Assembly: GCA_020638525.1 (NCBI GenBank)
Contig: JACKIL010000010.1
Coordinates: 1 to 64,000, forward strand
Direction of reading: 5' to 3'
DNA length: 64,000 nucleotides
From: Caulobacterales bacterium
Lineage (GTDB): Bacteria; Pseudomonadota; Alphaproteobacteria; Caulobacterales; Parvularculaceae
Shown here: in pieces, positions 1 to 7,633 of the stretch
Layout of the letters: each line of letters opens with the position of its first letter
How positions within the stretch are numbered: position 1 is the stretch's first letter
Notes under the pieces: model-generated
Database searches by the model: none
What the model saw: the letters and a program-made list of their open reading frames with translations, nothing else
Told to the model about the DNA's origin: nothing
Position numbers and translations under genes: made by a program

Positions 1-1365
1 CTCGACGCCGGCGCGCTTTACTTCGCTCCCGAGCAAAATCTCTTCGGCGGCGAGGTGCTTGGCGAAATCAACGCTGACGTGCTGCAACATACGGAACGAA
101 ATGTTGGAAGCGCATCCGGGAAGATTTCATATGAAGCCGGATTTGCGACTGTCGATTTCATCAGCGCCTGGACGAAATTGACGTCGAGCGTCCATCAGGA
201 TGGCGACACGACAGGTCTTTCGGCATTTGAGTTCATCGGCGATAACGAAGCGAAGACGATCGTTGAGGAAATTCGCTTCACATCGCCCAGCGATCAGCGC
301 TTCCGCTGGATTTTCGGCGGTCTCTACATGAACTTCAACCGTTATGAGACCACCGATATCATGCTGAACCTGAACGGACCTTTCAACGGCGGCGCTGGCG
401 TTCCGTCGGAAAAAGACCTCGTCGTCGCCAGTCAGAACCTCGACGACCTTGAAAATAACATCTACGCCGTCTTCGGCCAGATCAACTATGACGTTCTCGA
501 CAATCTGGAGCTCACGCTGGCGCTCCGATACGATGCCGATCACGCGAAAATCACGCGCATCAGCGGAGCAATCCAGACTGACACATATTCCGCATGGCAG
601 CCCAAGGCTTCGCTCGCCTATCACTTCACCGATGATCTGATGGGGTATGCGACCTTCTCGAAGGGATTCCGTTCGGGCGGGTTCAACTCAGTCAATGTTT
701 TCGGCGCCGACTACAAGCAGGAAGGCACGACGAACTACGAGGCGGGCGTCAAGTCGACTCTGTTCGGCGGCAAGGCGACTTTATCGCTGGCCGGGTTCTA
801 TACAGACTATAAGGATCAGCAGATCTTCAATTATGATCTGGCCACAAGCAGCCAGAACCTCGTCAATGCGCCAGACTCTCGCATCTACGGCGTTGAAGTG
901 GATTTCGCGGCGCGTCCGTTCGAAGGGCTCGATTTCAATGCGAGCTTCGGCTATCTCGACACGAAGCTGAAAAGCTTCCCGGACCTGCCGTCGGCGAGCG
1001 TCGATACGTCGATCATTCCGGGCAAACGCATCCCGCTCAGCACGGAATATACGGCGAACGTTTCGGCCCAGTATGAGCATCCGATTGCTGGCGACTGGTC
1101 GGGCTTCGGCAGGGTCGACTATGAGCGTCGCGGCGATATGTATTGGCAGGCGGACAATCTGGACGTGCAGAAGGCGTTCAATCTCGTCAACCTGCGCGCA
1201 GGTATTGAGAACGACAACTTCACGGCGTCCGTCTATGTGAAGAATGCTTTCGACAAGGCTTATCTTGAAAACTTCTTCCCTGGCGAATGGCTCGGCTTCA
1301 TCGACCTGTCCTATCCGTCGAATAATCGCCGGCAGTACGGGTTCGAAGCCAGCTACAAGTTCTGA
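1..1365 (+). CDS. TonB-dependent receptor, C-terminal part (5' end outside window)
   Basis: The reading frame is open from base 1, so the start codon and the N-terminal plug lie upstream of the window. What remains, about 454 codons, is the beta-barrel half of an outer-membrane TonB-dependent receptor. It has alternating aromatic/polar strands, a strand of the type YATFSKGFRSGGFN, then YEAGVKSTLFGG, and it ends on a C-terminal strand closing with YGFEASYKF, an aromatic terminal residue as expected for BAM-dependent insertion. Such proteins import bulky or scarce substrates with energy from TonB-ExbBD. The substrate cannot be told. The serine hydrolase gene starts 6 bases after the stop codon, so the two are probably co-transcribed. 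Confidence 0.93.
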   Translation, partial: LDAGALYFAPEQNLFGGEVLGEINADVLQHTERNVGSASGKISYEAGFATVDFISAWTKLTSSVHQDGDTTGLSAFEFIGDNEAKTIVEEIRFTSPSDQRFRWIFGGLYMNFNRYETTDIMLNLNGPFNGGAGVPSEKDLVVASQNLDDLENNIYAVFGQINYDVLDNLELTLALRYDADHAKITRISGAIQTDTYSAWQPKASLAYHFTDDLMGYATFSKGFRSGGFNSVNVFGADYKQEGTTNYEAGVKSTLFGGKATLSLAGFYTDYKDQQIFNYDLATSSQNLVNAPDSRIYGVEVDFAARPFEGLDFNASFGYLDTKLKSFPDLPSASVDTSIIPGKRIPLSTEYTANVSAQYEHPIAGDWSGFGRVDYERRGDMYWQADNLDVQKAFNLVNLRAGIENDNFTASVYVKNAFDKAYLENFFPGEWLGFIDLSYPSNNRRQYGFEASYKF

Positions 1366-1371
1366 GGCCTG

Positions 1372-2496
1372 ATGATGATGACGACGCCCGCGCCTATAGG
1401 CGGTTCGTGTTCGCCAAAATTTGAACGCGTGGCCGAAACCTTTAAGGCCCATCTTTCCGATGGCAATGAGATCGGCGCGGGCGTCTGCGTATTCCTACAC
1501 GGTGAGAAGGTCGTCGATCTCTGGGGCGGGTGGCATGACAAGGGTCATCAGCAGCTCTGGAAATCGGACTCTATCGTCTGCATGCAGTCGACGGGCAAGG
1601 GGGTGGCGCTCATGTGCATCCTCATGCTCGTCGACCGCGGCCTTCTGAGTCTGGATCAGAAAGTCGCTCATTATTGGCCGGAATTCGCACAAGCCGGAAA
1701 AGCCGATATTTCTGTACGCGATGTTCTCTCGCAAGGCGCGGGATTGCCTGTGCTTGATGCAGCGCCGCCGGGATCGGCGTTCGAACGCGATGTTATCGTC
1801 CGCGCGATCGAAAAGCAGGCGCCGGTCTGGGAGCCCGGAAGCCGACATGGCTACCATATCTTCACGATCGGCTACTTCATGGACGAGCTTACGCGCCGCG
1901 TCGCTGGAATTCCGATCGCCGAGTTTCATCGGCGCAACATCGCCGAGCCGCTTGAGGCTGATTTCTTTTTTGGGCTGCGCCAAGAGGAAGAAGAGCGATG
2001 TGCTTATTTGCATTCCGAGTCAGCCTCTTCGCTTCTTGCGGGGCTTGATCCCGACTCTTTGTTGTTACGATCGAGCCGTCCGGTGCCGGTGGGCGAAGGA
2101 TACAACTCTCCTCGCTTTCGCAGATGGGGAATTCCAAATGCCGGGCATGGTAACGCGCGAGGGCTTGCGACGATTTTCGCCGCATTTCTCGGGGACCGGA
2201 TGAAGCCGCTTGTCTCGCCCGATCTCATGCGGGAAGCGACTCGCGAACATTGGCGCGGCGAGGACGCTGTTCTCGGCATGCCGCTGCGTGGCGCGCTCGT
2301 GCTCATGCTGGCGAGTGAAATTGCGCCTATGCTTGGAGGATTGAACTGTTTCGGTCAGCCGGGCGCAGGCGGTTCTCTCGGCTGTGCTGATCCGGAAACA
2401 GGGCTGGCGTTCGCGTTCTGCACCAACAGGGCTGTGCCGGTAGGCCAGGAGGCCATGATGCGCGCGCTGCTCTGCGCTGCAGCGCAAAGCGTTTAG
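1372..2496 (+). CDS. Serine hydrolase, class C beta-lactamase/EstB-like family
   Basis: This 374-residue protein belongs to the beta-lactamase-related serine hydrolases, which mostly act as esterases or peptidases rather than antibiotic hydrolases. The nucleophile motif SxxK is visible as STGK at residues 73-76. A Tyr-containing segment, GYHIFTIGYF near residue 162, fits the second catalytic motif. The end has the glycine-rich strand FGQPGAGGSLGCADP that replaces the HTG/KTG motif in this group. No signal peptide is evident, so a cytoplasmic esterase is the most likely role. It follows the TonB receptor closely, which suggests it processes an imported ester or lactone. The start is the first of three successive ATG codons; the second or third is equally possible. 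Confidence 0.85.
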   Translation: MMMTTPAPIGGSCSPKFERVAETFKAHLSDGNEIGAGVCVFLHGEKVVDLWGGWHDKGHQQLWKSDSIVCMQSTGKGVALMCILMLVDRGLLSLDQKVAHYWPEFAQAGKADISVRDVLSQGAGLPVLDAAPPGSAFERDVIVRAIEKQAPVWEPGSRHGYHIFTIGYFMDELTRRVAGIPIAEFHRRNIAEPLEADFFFGLRQEEEERCAYLHSESASSLLAGLDPDSLLLRSSRPVPVGEGYNSPRFRRWGIPNAGHGNARGLATIFAAFLGDRMKPLVSPDLMREATREHWRGEDAVLGMPLRGALVLMLASEIAPMLGGLNCFGQPGAGGSLGCADPETGLAFAFCTNRAVPVGQEAMMRALLCAAAQSV

Positions 2497-2560
2497 TGAT
2501 ATTAAGAATGCTTGCCTCGGCAGCCCGTGCGACTGACCCGACCCTGCTGCGGTCCTATGC

Positions 2561-2879
2561 TTAAATCGACAATTGCAAGAGCGAGCGGAGGCTTCTTACT
2601 CCCTCGGACGCCTCAGCTTGCCAGTGTGCGAGATGCCTTTCGAGAATGTCGACCGGCAAAGCACCTAACGACAGAACGAACGCGTGAAAATCGCGAATAT
2701 TGAATTTACCGCCCAGATTGGCCTGCGCTTTGGTAAGTAACCCACGCAGGCGCCGATGGGCCTTCTGTACGCGAACACCTGATCATAGAAATCCGTCGAA
2801 TAACACAGGGTTTCTGACGCGATTTTCAGATCCGGCAGAACCTATTCTCACGCATGTATTCGCGGGCTATTTCGAGCTC
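2561..2879 (-). pseudogene. Decayed C-terminal remnant of a DUF885-family protein
   Basis: Three neighbouring minus-strand stretches in different frames match, in order, the C-terminal part of DUF885 proteins as I recall the family. The first is ELEIAREYMRENRFC (about 2834-2879). The second is ASETLCYSTDFYDQVFAYR, which resembles the family's RYSTD..GQALAYR segment. The third ends with GGKFNIRDFHAFVLSLGALP and VDILERHLAHW before a TAA at 2561-2563. In-frame stops and at least two frameshifts separate them, and no start or N-terminal part is present. The remnant fills most of the 440-base gap between the serine hydrolase and the diguanylate cyclase. The rest of the gap shows nothing recognisable. 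Confidence 0.7.
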
Positions 2880-2935
2880 CGACAAAAGTCGTTCGCAATG
2901 TCGATTGCGGAGGCAATGTCGTTGCGTGACGCGGC

Positions 2936-4297
2936 TCATTTCGTCGCGATGTTGATGATTTTTGCGGAGCCGTTCCGCGGGGGGGCGGCTTCCCGACAAC
3001 CGAACTCGTCAATGATGGCGACGCGGTTGCGCCCATTTGACTTTGCGAAGTAGAGCGCCGCATCCGCCGCTTCAAGAACAGCTTTCGGCGTAAGCGCCGC
3101 TGATGCTTTCGCTACGCCGATGCTGACGGTGATGGAAATGTCGTTCCCATTCGCCCGCGTGTGGTTGGCGGCGATTCCTACGCGCATGCGCTCGGCCATC
3201 TCGCGGGCGTCGTCGATATTGACGCCCGGGAGCAGGACAGCGAATTCTTCGCCGCCCGTGCGGTAAGCGTGATCGAATGGCCGCGAGTTGACGACGATTA
3301 TTTGCGCTACATTGCGGAGCGTGTCGTCGCCGGCGGGGTGTCCGTACGTATCGTTGACGCGCTTGAAATGATCAATATCGAGCATGATAAGCGAGCCTTC
3401 CTCGCCATCGCGCTGAATGCGGGCATGCATTTCTGCGAGCGCTTCGTCGAAAGCGCGTCGGTTGAAGAGTTGCGTAAGGGCGTCGCGGCGAGCGAGATCG
3501 GCAAGCGCAGTTTCCGAGTCCTGGATACGCTCGATCATCGTGTTGAATTCGCCGGCGAAGCGTTTCAGCTCCGGCGGCGCTTCAACTTCGATACGGTGGG
3601 TGCGATCTCCTGCAGCGAACAGCGCGGCGCCGCCGACAAGTTTGTCAACGCTTGTCGAAATGATACGGCTTATGATGATCACTCCGAAAATGACGGCGAT
3701 GATTGAAATGATCGCTGCAAGCGCTGAGAGCCACAACGCGTTCTCATAAGAGCGAATTGCGCGCTGATAGTCGGCTCCTACGCCTGCATCAAGTTTGGTG
3801 TAAGCCTGTTCCAGATAATCAGAAGCTGCCGACAGGCGCTCTCGATAGCCTGTCGCCAAAGCTATCGCGCGTTGATCGCTGAGCTGACGGCTTTGTTGGA
3901 TCTCCGATCCTATCTCGGCGGCGACAGTCCAGTTGTTCCAGGCGCGCTGGACGAGGGAACGCGCTTCCGGCTCGTTGGTGAGGCGAGCCTGCAGTTGAGT
4001 GAAGCCGGTGTCGATCTGGTGATCGAGCGCTCGGTATTGCGCAAGCCAAAGGTCCGCCCCTTCATCTTCATGCTCGACGATGAGTTCGAGCGAGTCAGCC
4101 AACTGCAGGCGCAGTTGCTGCGTCGGTACGATCTGCTCCAAGTGCCGTGAAGCGACATCTTTGAAGATTTTGACGACGCCATGATTGAAGAGAAAGAAGC
4201 CGCCAATGACGGAAATCGCGAGCGGCGCTAGTGCGACGGTCATGCCGATCGCCACCCAGTACCGAAGCGAATTCGATTTCCATAGAGTGCCGAGCAT
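2936..4297 (-). CDS. Membrane-bound diguanylate cyclase (sensor-HAMP-GGDEF)
   Basis: The product makes the second messenger cyclic di-GMP from GTP at the inner membrane. The 453 residues show a first membrane helix at about 14-37, a periplasmic, mostly helical sensor region at about 40-185, and a second helix at about 188-212. A HAMP-like linker follows at about 212-262, then the GGDEF domain at about 265-430. The active-site motif is GGEEF at 348-352, a functional variant. The inhibitory I-site RxxD (R339, D342) lies five residues upstream, so product feedback is expected. There is no EAL domain. The gene stands alone on this strand; its ligand is unknown. Confidence 0.93.
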   Translation of the reverse strand: MLGTLWKSNSLRYWVAIGMTVALAPLAISVIGGFFLFNHGVVKIFKDVASRHLEQIVPTQQLRLQLADSLELIVEHEDEGADLWLAQYRALDHQIDTGFTQLQARLTNEPEARSLVQRAWNNWTVAAEIGSEIQQSRQLSDQRAIALATGYRERLSAASDYLEQAYTKLDAGVGADYQRAIRSYENALWLSALAAIISIIAVIFGVIIISRIISTSVDKLVGGAALFAAGDRTHRIEVEAPPELKRFAGEFNTMIERIQDSETALADLARRDALTQLFNRRAFDEALAEMHARIQRDGEEGSLIMLDIDHFKRVNDTYGHPAGDDTLRNVAQIIVVNSRPFDHAYRTGGEEFAVLLPGVNIDDAREMAERMRVGIAANHTRANGNDISITVSIGVAKASAALTPKAVLEAADAALYFAKSNGRNRVAIIDEFGCREAAPPRNGSAKIINIATK

Positions 4298-4464
4298 AGG
4301 TGAGTTCCACCGATTCCGCTTTAGCCTTCAGGCGGGCTGAGGTTTTTAGTCGCCCGAGAGCGACTTCCCCATCCGTAATTGAGGGTATTTTCGACAAAAT
4401 GTTCTGAAAATCCCTTAGCGAGACTCGCTCGGGCCGGGCGCCGGCGCGCTCTCTGGGTAAGAAT

Positions 4465-4701
4465 TTGTTCACTATGATTTCTCGCCCATTAATCTTTGGG
4501 CGCCGGTATCGGTCGAAAGGAAAAATGCAGGATCTTGTTGAGAACGACGGGCGCCTGACAATCATGGAAGGCGCTGATCAGAATGCGAGGGATAAACTAA
4601 AGCTTCTTTCCCGACAGGGAAAAACGCTGCGCCAGGAAGAAGTCACGTCTGAACTGCTTGATATCGTCAGCGGCGCGGAAGCCGTACGCTCGCACGATTG
4701 A
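4465..4701 (+). pseudogene. Fragment resembling the C-terminus of F-type ATP synthase gamma subunit
   Basis: This short frame (78 codons from TTG, 75 from ATG 4474, 58 from ATG 4525) ends in RQEEVTSELLDIVSGAEAV. That closely resembles the closing helix of F1-ATPase gamma subunits (RQxxITxELxEIVSGAEAL), and the preceding RLTIMEGADQNARD fits the RMxAMxxAxxNA segment. The RQEE variant recalls the gamma subunit of the alternative N-type ATPases. No N-terminal part, no Rossmann-like domain and no other ATPase gene lie nearby. I therefore read it as a gene remnant, or a small derived protein, rather than a working subunit. It lies in the 413-base gap between the diguanylate cyclase and the crotonase; 4298-4464 shows nothing further. 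Confidence 0.5.
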
Positions 4702-4710
4702 GTGCGTAGG

Positions 4711-5508
4711 CTATTCGCCCTTCCAGCAGGGCGGGCGCTTTTCAAAGAACGCTTTCACGCCTTCCTCCGCATCATGTGTCAACATGTTGTCGGTCATCAC
4801 ACGGCTTGCATAGGCGTAAGCTTCGGGAAGCGGCATTTCGAGCTGGCGATAGAACGCCTCTTTGCCGATTGCGACGGTGAGCGACGATTTCGACGCGATC
4901 TTCTCCGCAAATGTCATTGCAACGTTCATCACCTCCTCCGCCGGAACGACGCGGTTGACGAGGCCCCATTGGCGCGCCGTTTCAGCATCGATCATGTCGC
5001 CGGTGAGAAGCATTTCCATGGCGTGCTTGCGGGAGAGATTGCGCGAGAGGGCGACCATGGGCGTCGAGCAGAAGAATCCGATGTTAACGCCCGGCGTTGC
5101 GAACTTCACGCTTTCTGCGGCGACAGCAAGGTCGCAGCTTGCGACGAGCTGGCAACCGGCGGCGGTTGCAATGCCTTGAACCGCGGCGATGACAGGCTTC
5201 GGGCAATTGACAATCGACTGCATCATCGCGCTGCAGGATTGCATGGTGTTGAGAAAGAACGTCTCCCCGCCATCTGCGTCGGCGCGCGCGGCCGTCAGTT
5301 CTTTCAGGTCATGCCCCGAGCAGAAGGCGGGGCCATGAGCGGCGAGAACGATTGAATGAACGTCGCGCGAGGCGCCGAGATTTTCGAACGCTTCCCTCAA
5401 CTCAGCGATCGTCGCGAAGGTGAGGCAATTGCGCGCCGCCGGGCGATTGAGCGTCACGACCGCGACCGCGTCCTTATGCTCGACAAGGATATTGGATTCG
5501 ATAGACAT
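4711..5508 (-). CDS. Crotonase-fold protein, ECHDC3-like enoyl-CoA hydratase/isomerase family
   Basis: This 265-residue crotonase-superfamily protein keeps the CoA-binding oxyanion loops: FCSGHDLKEL at 62-71, and GIATAAGCQLVASCDLA, which begins at 112. The two glutamates that add water in true enoyl-CoA hydratases are both replaced: Q120 stands at the first position, and the second lies in FATPGVNIG, which has a glycine there. The pattern matches the ECHDC3 branch, whose reaction is not well defined, so hydratase activity should not be assumed. It starts with ATG at 5508 and lies 91 bases downstream of the LuxR gene on the same strand, so it may share its transcript. Confidence 0.85.
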   Translation of the reverse strand: MSIESNILVEHKDAVAVVTLNRPAARNCLTFATIAELREAFENLGASRDVHSIVLAAHGPAFCSGHDLKELTAARADADGGETFFLNTMQSCSAMMQSIVNCPKPVIAAVQGIATAAGCQLVASCDLAVAAESVKFATPGVNIGFFCSTPMVALSRNLSRKHAMEMLLTGDMIDAETARQWGLVNRVVPAEEVMNVAMTFAEKIASKSSLTVAIGKEAFYRQLEMPLPEAYAYASRVMTDNMLTHDAEEGVKAFFEKRPPCWKGE

Positions 5509-5599
5509 CAGGCGGCTCCTCTGCGGGCGTCATGCGGTTGCCGCGCAATCATTAGCGCGTCAGGCGCAAGGATGAAATAACAAGATATGGCGAACGGCG

Positions 5600-6682
5600 T
5601 CAGAGGCGGCCGGTCGCAAGGCGCGAGATCAGTTCGGACCGGGAGGAGACATTCGCCTTCGAGAAGATGTTGCAAATGTGATTTTCGACCGTCTTTAGGC
5701 TGATCGAAAGCGTCGTAGCGATATCGGCGTTGCGCGCGCCGGAATATATTCTCTCGACAATATCGGTTTCGCGCGGGGTGAGCTTCCACGCAGCGGCGGC
5801 CCGGGGCGCCGGGAAGCGATCATCCGGATGCAACACCGCGACGAACCGGTCGCCGCTCTGCGGCGAGGAAATCCTTTCGATTGCGCCAGTGAACAACACT
5901 GCGCCGGCCTCATCGCAAAGCGTCGTCGGGCGGTTCGCCCCGGAGCCTTCCTTCAGCTGGCTGCAGGCGAGCTTCAGCTGGGTGAGCATGGCCTCTGAAA
6001 GTTCGACCTCGGCGCCGTAACGTTGCGTTATGTTAAGCCGCTCGTCGAAAATGAGAATGGTCGAGTCAGGCGAGGTCGAGCGCGAATAGGCGCCGAGCGC
6101 AGTTTCGAGCGGGCGGATGCTTTCAGCAAGCGCCATGCGCGAAAGGCAAGCGCTGAGGACAGGCGCGATGAACCGAGCGCGCATCATCTCTTCCTGACTG
6201 AACACCTTCTTCATATCGCGCCGGTGAAAGCCGATAAGAAGGGGCAGGGATGTCGCGCTCTGCGAACAGAGCTGAAAAATGAGAATGTCGAAGATGCCGG
6301 TGGTGCGCAGGAAATCGCGATAGTAGCGCGTACGATTGAACTGCGTATTCTCGCAAACGTCGAAAAGACGGTATAGAGAGTAGTTTTTCTGAACGCGCGG
6401 GCGGCGCGCTGTCGAAAGCGCGAAGTGAATTACCGGGTCCTGACGCTGGAAAGTCGTGAAATAGTCTTCGAGTTGCTTGCCCTCAATGTCGACAGAGGCG
6501 CGCAGGACAAGTTCCTCGGCGGTTTCAGGCGTAGGGCCGATCGAGACGAGGATTGCGGCGTCCGCGTTGACATAATCCGCCATGCAGCGCAGCGGAGCGC
6601 CGCTTAGCGCTTCAAAGCTGTCGCATTCCGCGATCGTATTCTGAACATTGATGGCGCGCTCAACGGAATCCGTTCGACGCAT
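5600..6682 (-). CDS. LuxR-type transcriptional regulator
   Basis: This 360-residue regulator has a C-terminal LuxR/GerE helix-turn-helix at about 293-355, carrying the signature LTPRETDIVERIYSGARNAD and the recognition segment SISLKTVENHICNIFSKANV. The N-terminal 250 residues contain no receiver aspartate motif and do not clearly match an acyl-homoserine-lactone domain; they may be a GAF/PAS-like sensor. It is not part of a two-component pair. It probably controls nearby acyl-CoA or hydrolase genes, but no operator could be assigned. Confidence 0.88.
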   Translation of the reverse strand: MRRTDSVERAINVQNTIAECDSFEALSGAPLRCMADYVNADAAILVSIGPTPETAEELVLRASVDIEGKQLEDYFTTFQRQDPVIHFALSTARRPRVQKNYSLYRLFDVCENTQFNRTRYYRDFLRTTGIFDILIFQLCSQSATSLPLLIGFHRRDMKKVFSQEEMMRARFIAPVLSACLSRMALAESIRPLETALGAYSRSTSPDSTILIFDERLNITQRYGAEVELSEAMLTQLKLACSQLKEGSGANRPTTLCDEAGAVLFTGAIERISSPQSGDRFVAVLHPDDRFPAPRAAAAWKLTPRETDIVERIYSGARNADIATTLSISLKTVENHICNIFSKANVSSRSELISRLATGRL

Positions 6683-6800
6683 CGTAATCCTCCCGATGCG
6701 CCGGGGAAGGTTCTTGTTTCAACGCCTTTTTCCCGGCCCACTCGTGAACGATGATTAGAAATGTCTCGCTCATCGTCAAGGGTGGAACGGGCGTGAAGAG

Positions 6801-6834
6801 AGCGTGCTGCGATGCAAAAAAGCACGCAGCACGC
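6801..6834 (-). terminator. Strong hairpin downstream of the cupin gene
   Basis: An 11-bp perfect stem (AGCGTGCTGCG / CGCAGCACGCT) is extended by three more base pairs after a one-base bulge and closes on a six-base loop that is all A on the plus strand. It lies 38 bases beyond the stop codon of the minus-strand cupin gene and before the LuxR gene, where a terminator or a transcript-stabilising hairpin is expected. There is no following T-run, so efficient intrinsic termination is uncertain. Confidence 0.5.
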
Positions 6835-6871
6835 TTCCGGGAGGGACGCGGCGGGCCGGCCCGCGCGCGCC

Positions 6872-7348
6872 TTAGACGTGGAAGTTCGCGTCGATGTGAT
6901 CGGCGGCGCCTGCTTCGCGCGCCAGATTCATCATGTATTTGGCGTCGACAACGACGGCGATGGAACCATCGGGATTGTAGCCGACGATGGGGCCATGGCC
7001 GATGGCGAACATCACCGTGCCGCCGGGCGAGTCCGGTTGGTGAACGACGCCGCCATGCTCGCAGATATAGGCGCCGGCCGCGCCGCGGTCGTCGCCATAG
7101 CCGAACTCGCCTTCCAGCACGATGCCTTCGACATTCCCGATGTGGTAGTGCGGCGGCGATTCAATGTCGGGATCGACCTTGAGGAGCATTGTGAATCCGC
7201 CGGAACGGACGTCGACAGCGAGCAGTTTGAAGTAGGTCCCGTCCATCACCCAAGGCGTCCAGGGTAGTTTCGAAGGGTCGAAAAAGGCCGGTGCAGTCGG
7301 CTTGATGACGCTGACGGTGTTTTTCTTCGCGAGTGTTGCGGTCGACAT
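6872..7348 (-). CDS. Cupin-domain protein, acetylacetone/dihydroxyacetophenone dioxygenase-like
   Basis: This single-cupin protein of 158 residues has PHYHIGNVEGIVLEGEFGYG as the first cupin motif, where the histidines and glutamate would bind a metal. The second motif region has HGGVVHQPDSPGGT. The overall pattern resembles the ChrR/DAPD-like cupins, which include dioxygenases that cleave diketones or hydroxyketones; the exact reaction is not clear. The start at 7348 is preferred over an upstream GTG-type extension because GGAG lies seven bases before it. It diverges from the TonB receptor gene at 7634, with a 285-base intergenic region between them. Confidence 0.8.
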   Translation of the reverse strand: MSTATLAKKNTVSVIKPTAPAFFDPSKLPWTPWVMDGTYFKLLAVDVRSGGFTMLLKVDPDIESPPHYHIGNVEGIVLEGEFGYGDDRGAAGAYICEHGGVVHQPDSPGGTVMFAIGHGPIVGYNPDGSIAVVVDAKYMMNLAREAGAADHIDANFHV

Positions 7349-7633
7349 GGGCGTTCTCCAGTTTGACTGTCTGTGCGCTTCCACGCGACTGCGCCGGCGC
7401 CAGACGAATTAGTATGGATGTCGAACGCTAGCTGAACCGCCGGAAAAGGCGGATAGGTGGAAACCCCCATCAGCATGCGACGCTTTCTCGTAGGAGGTTT
7501 CCCCTATGGGGCGGGCCTTCAGAAAACTTATAATCCGCTGCAATCCCGGAGAATCGTCCGGGAGAGAAAAACAAAGAAATGCGACCTCTGTCCCGATTGC
7601 GAGAGACAGCGGCGCTGCGTTCGGGAGGGATAT

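Noticed and set aside
7529..7534. TATAAT upstream of the TonB receptor at 7634 as a -10 box
   Set aside because: No acceptable -35 hexamer lies 16-18 bases upstream, so it was not listed as a promoter.
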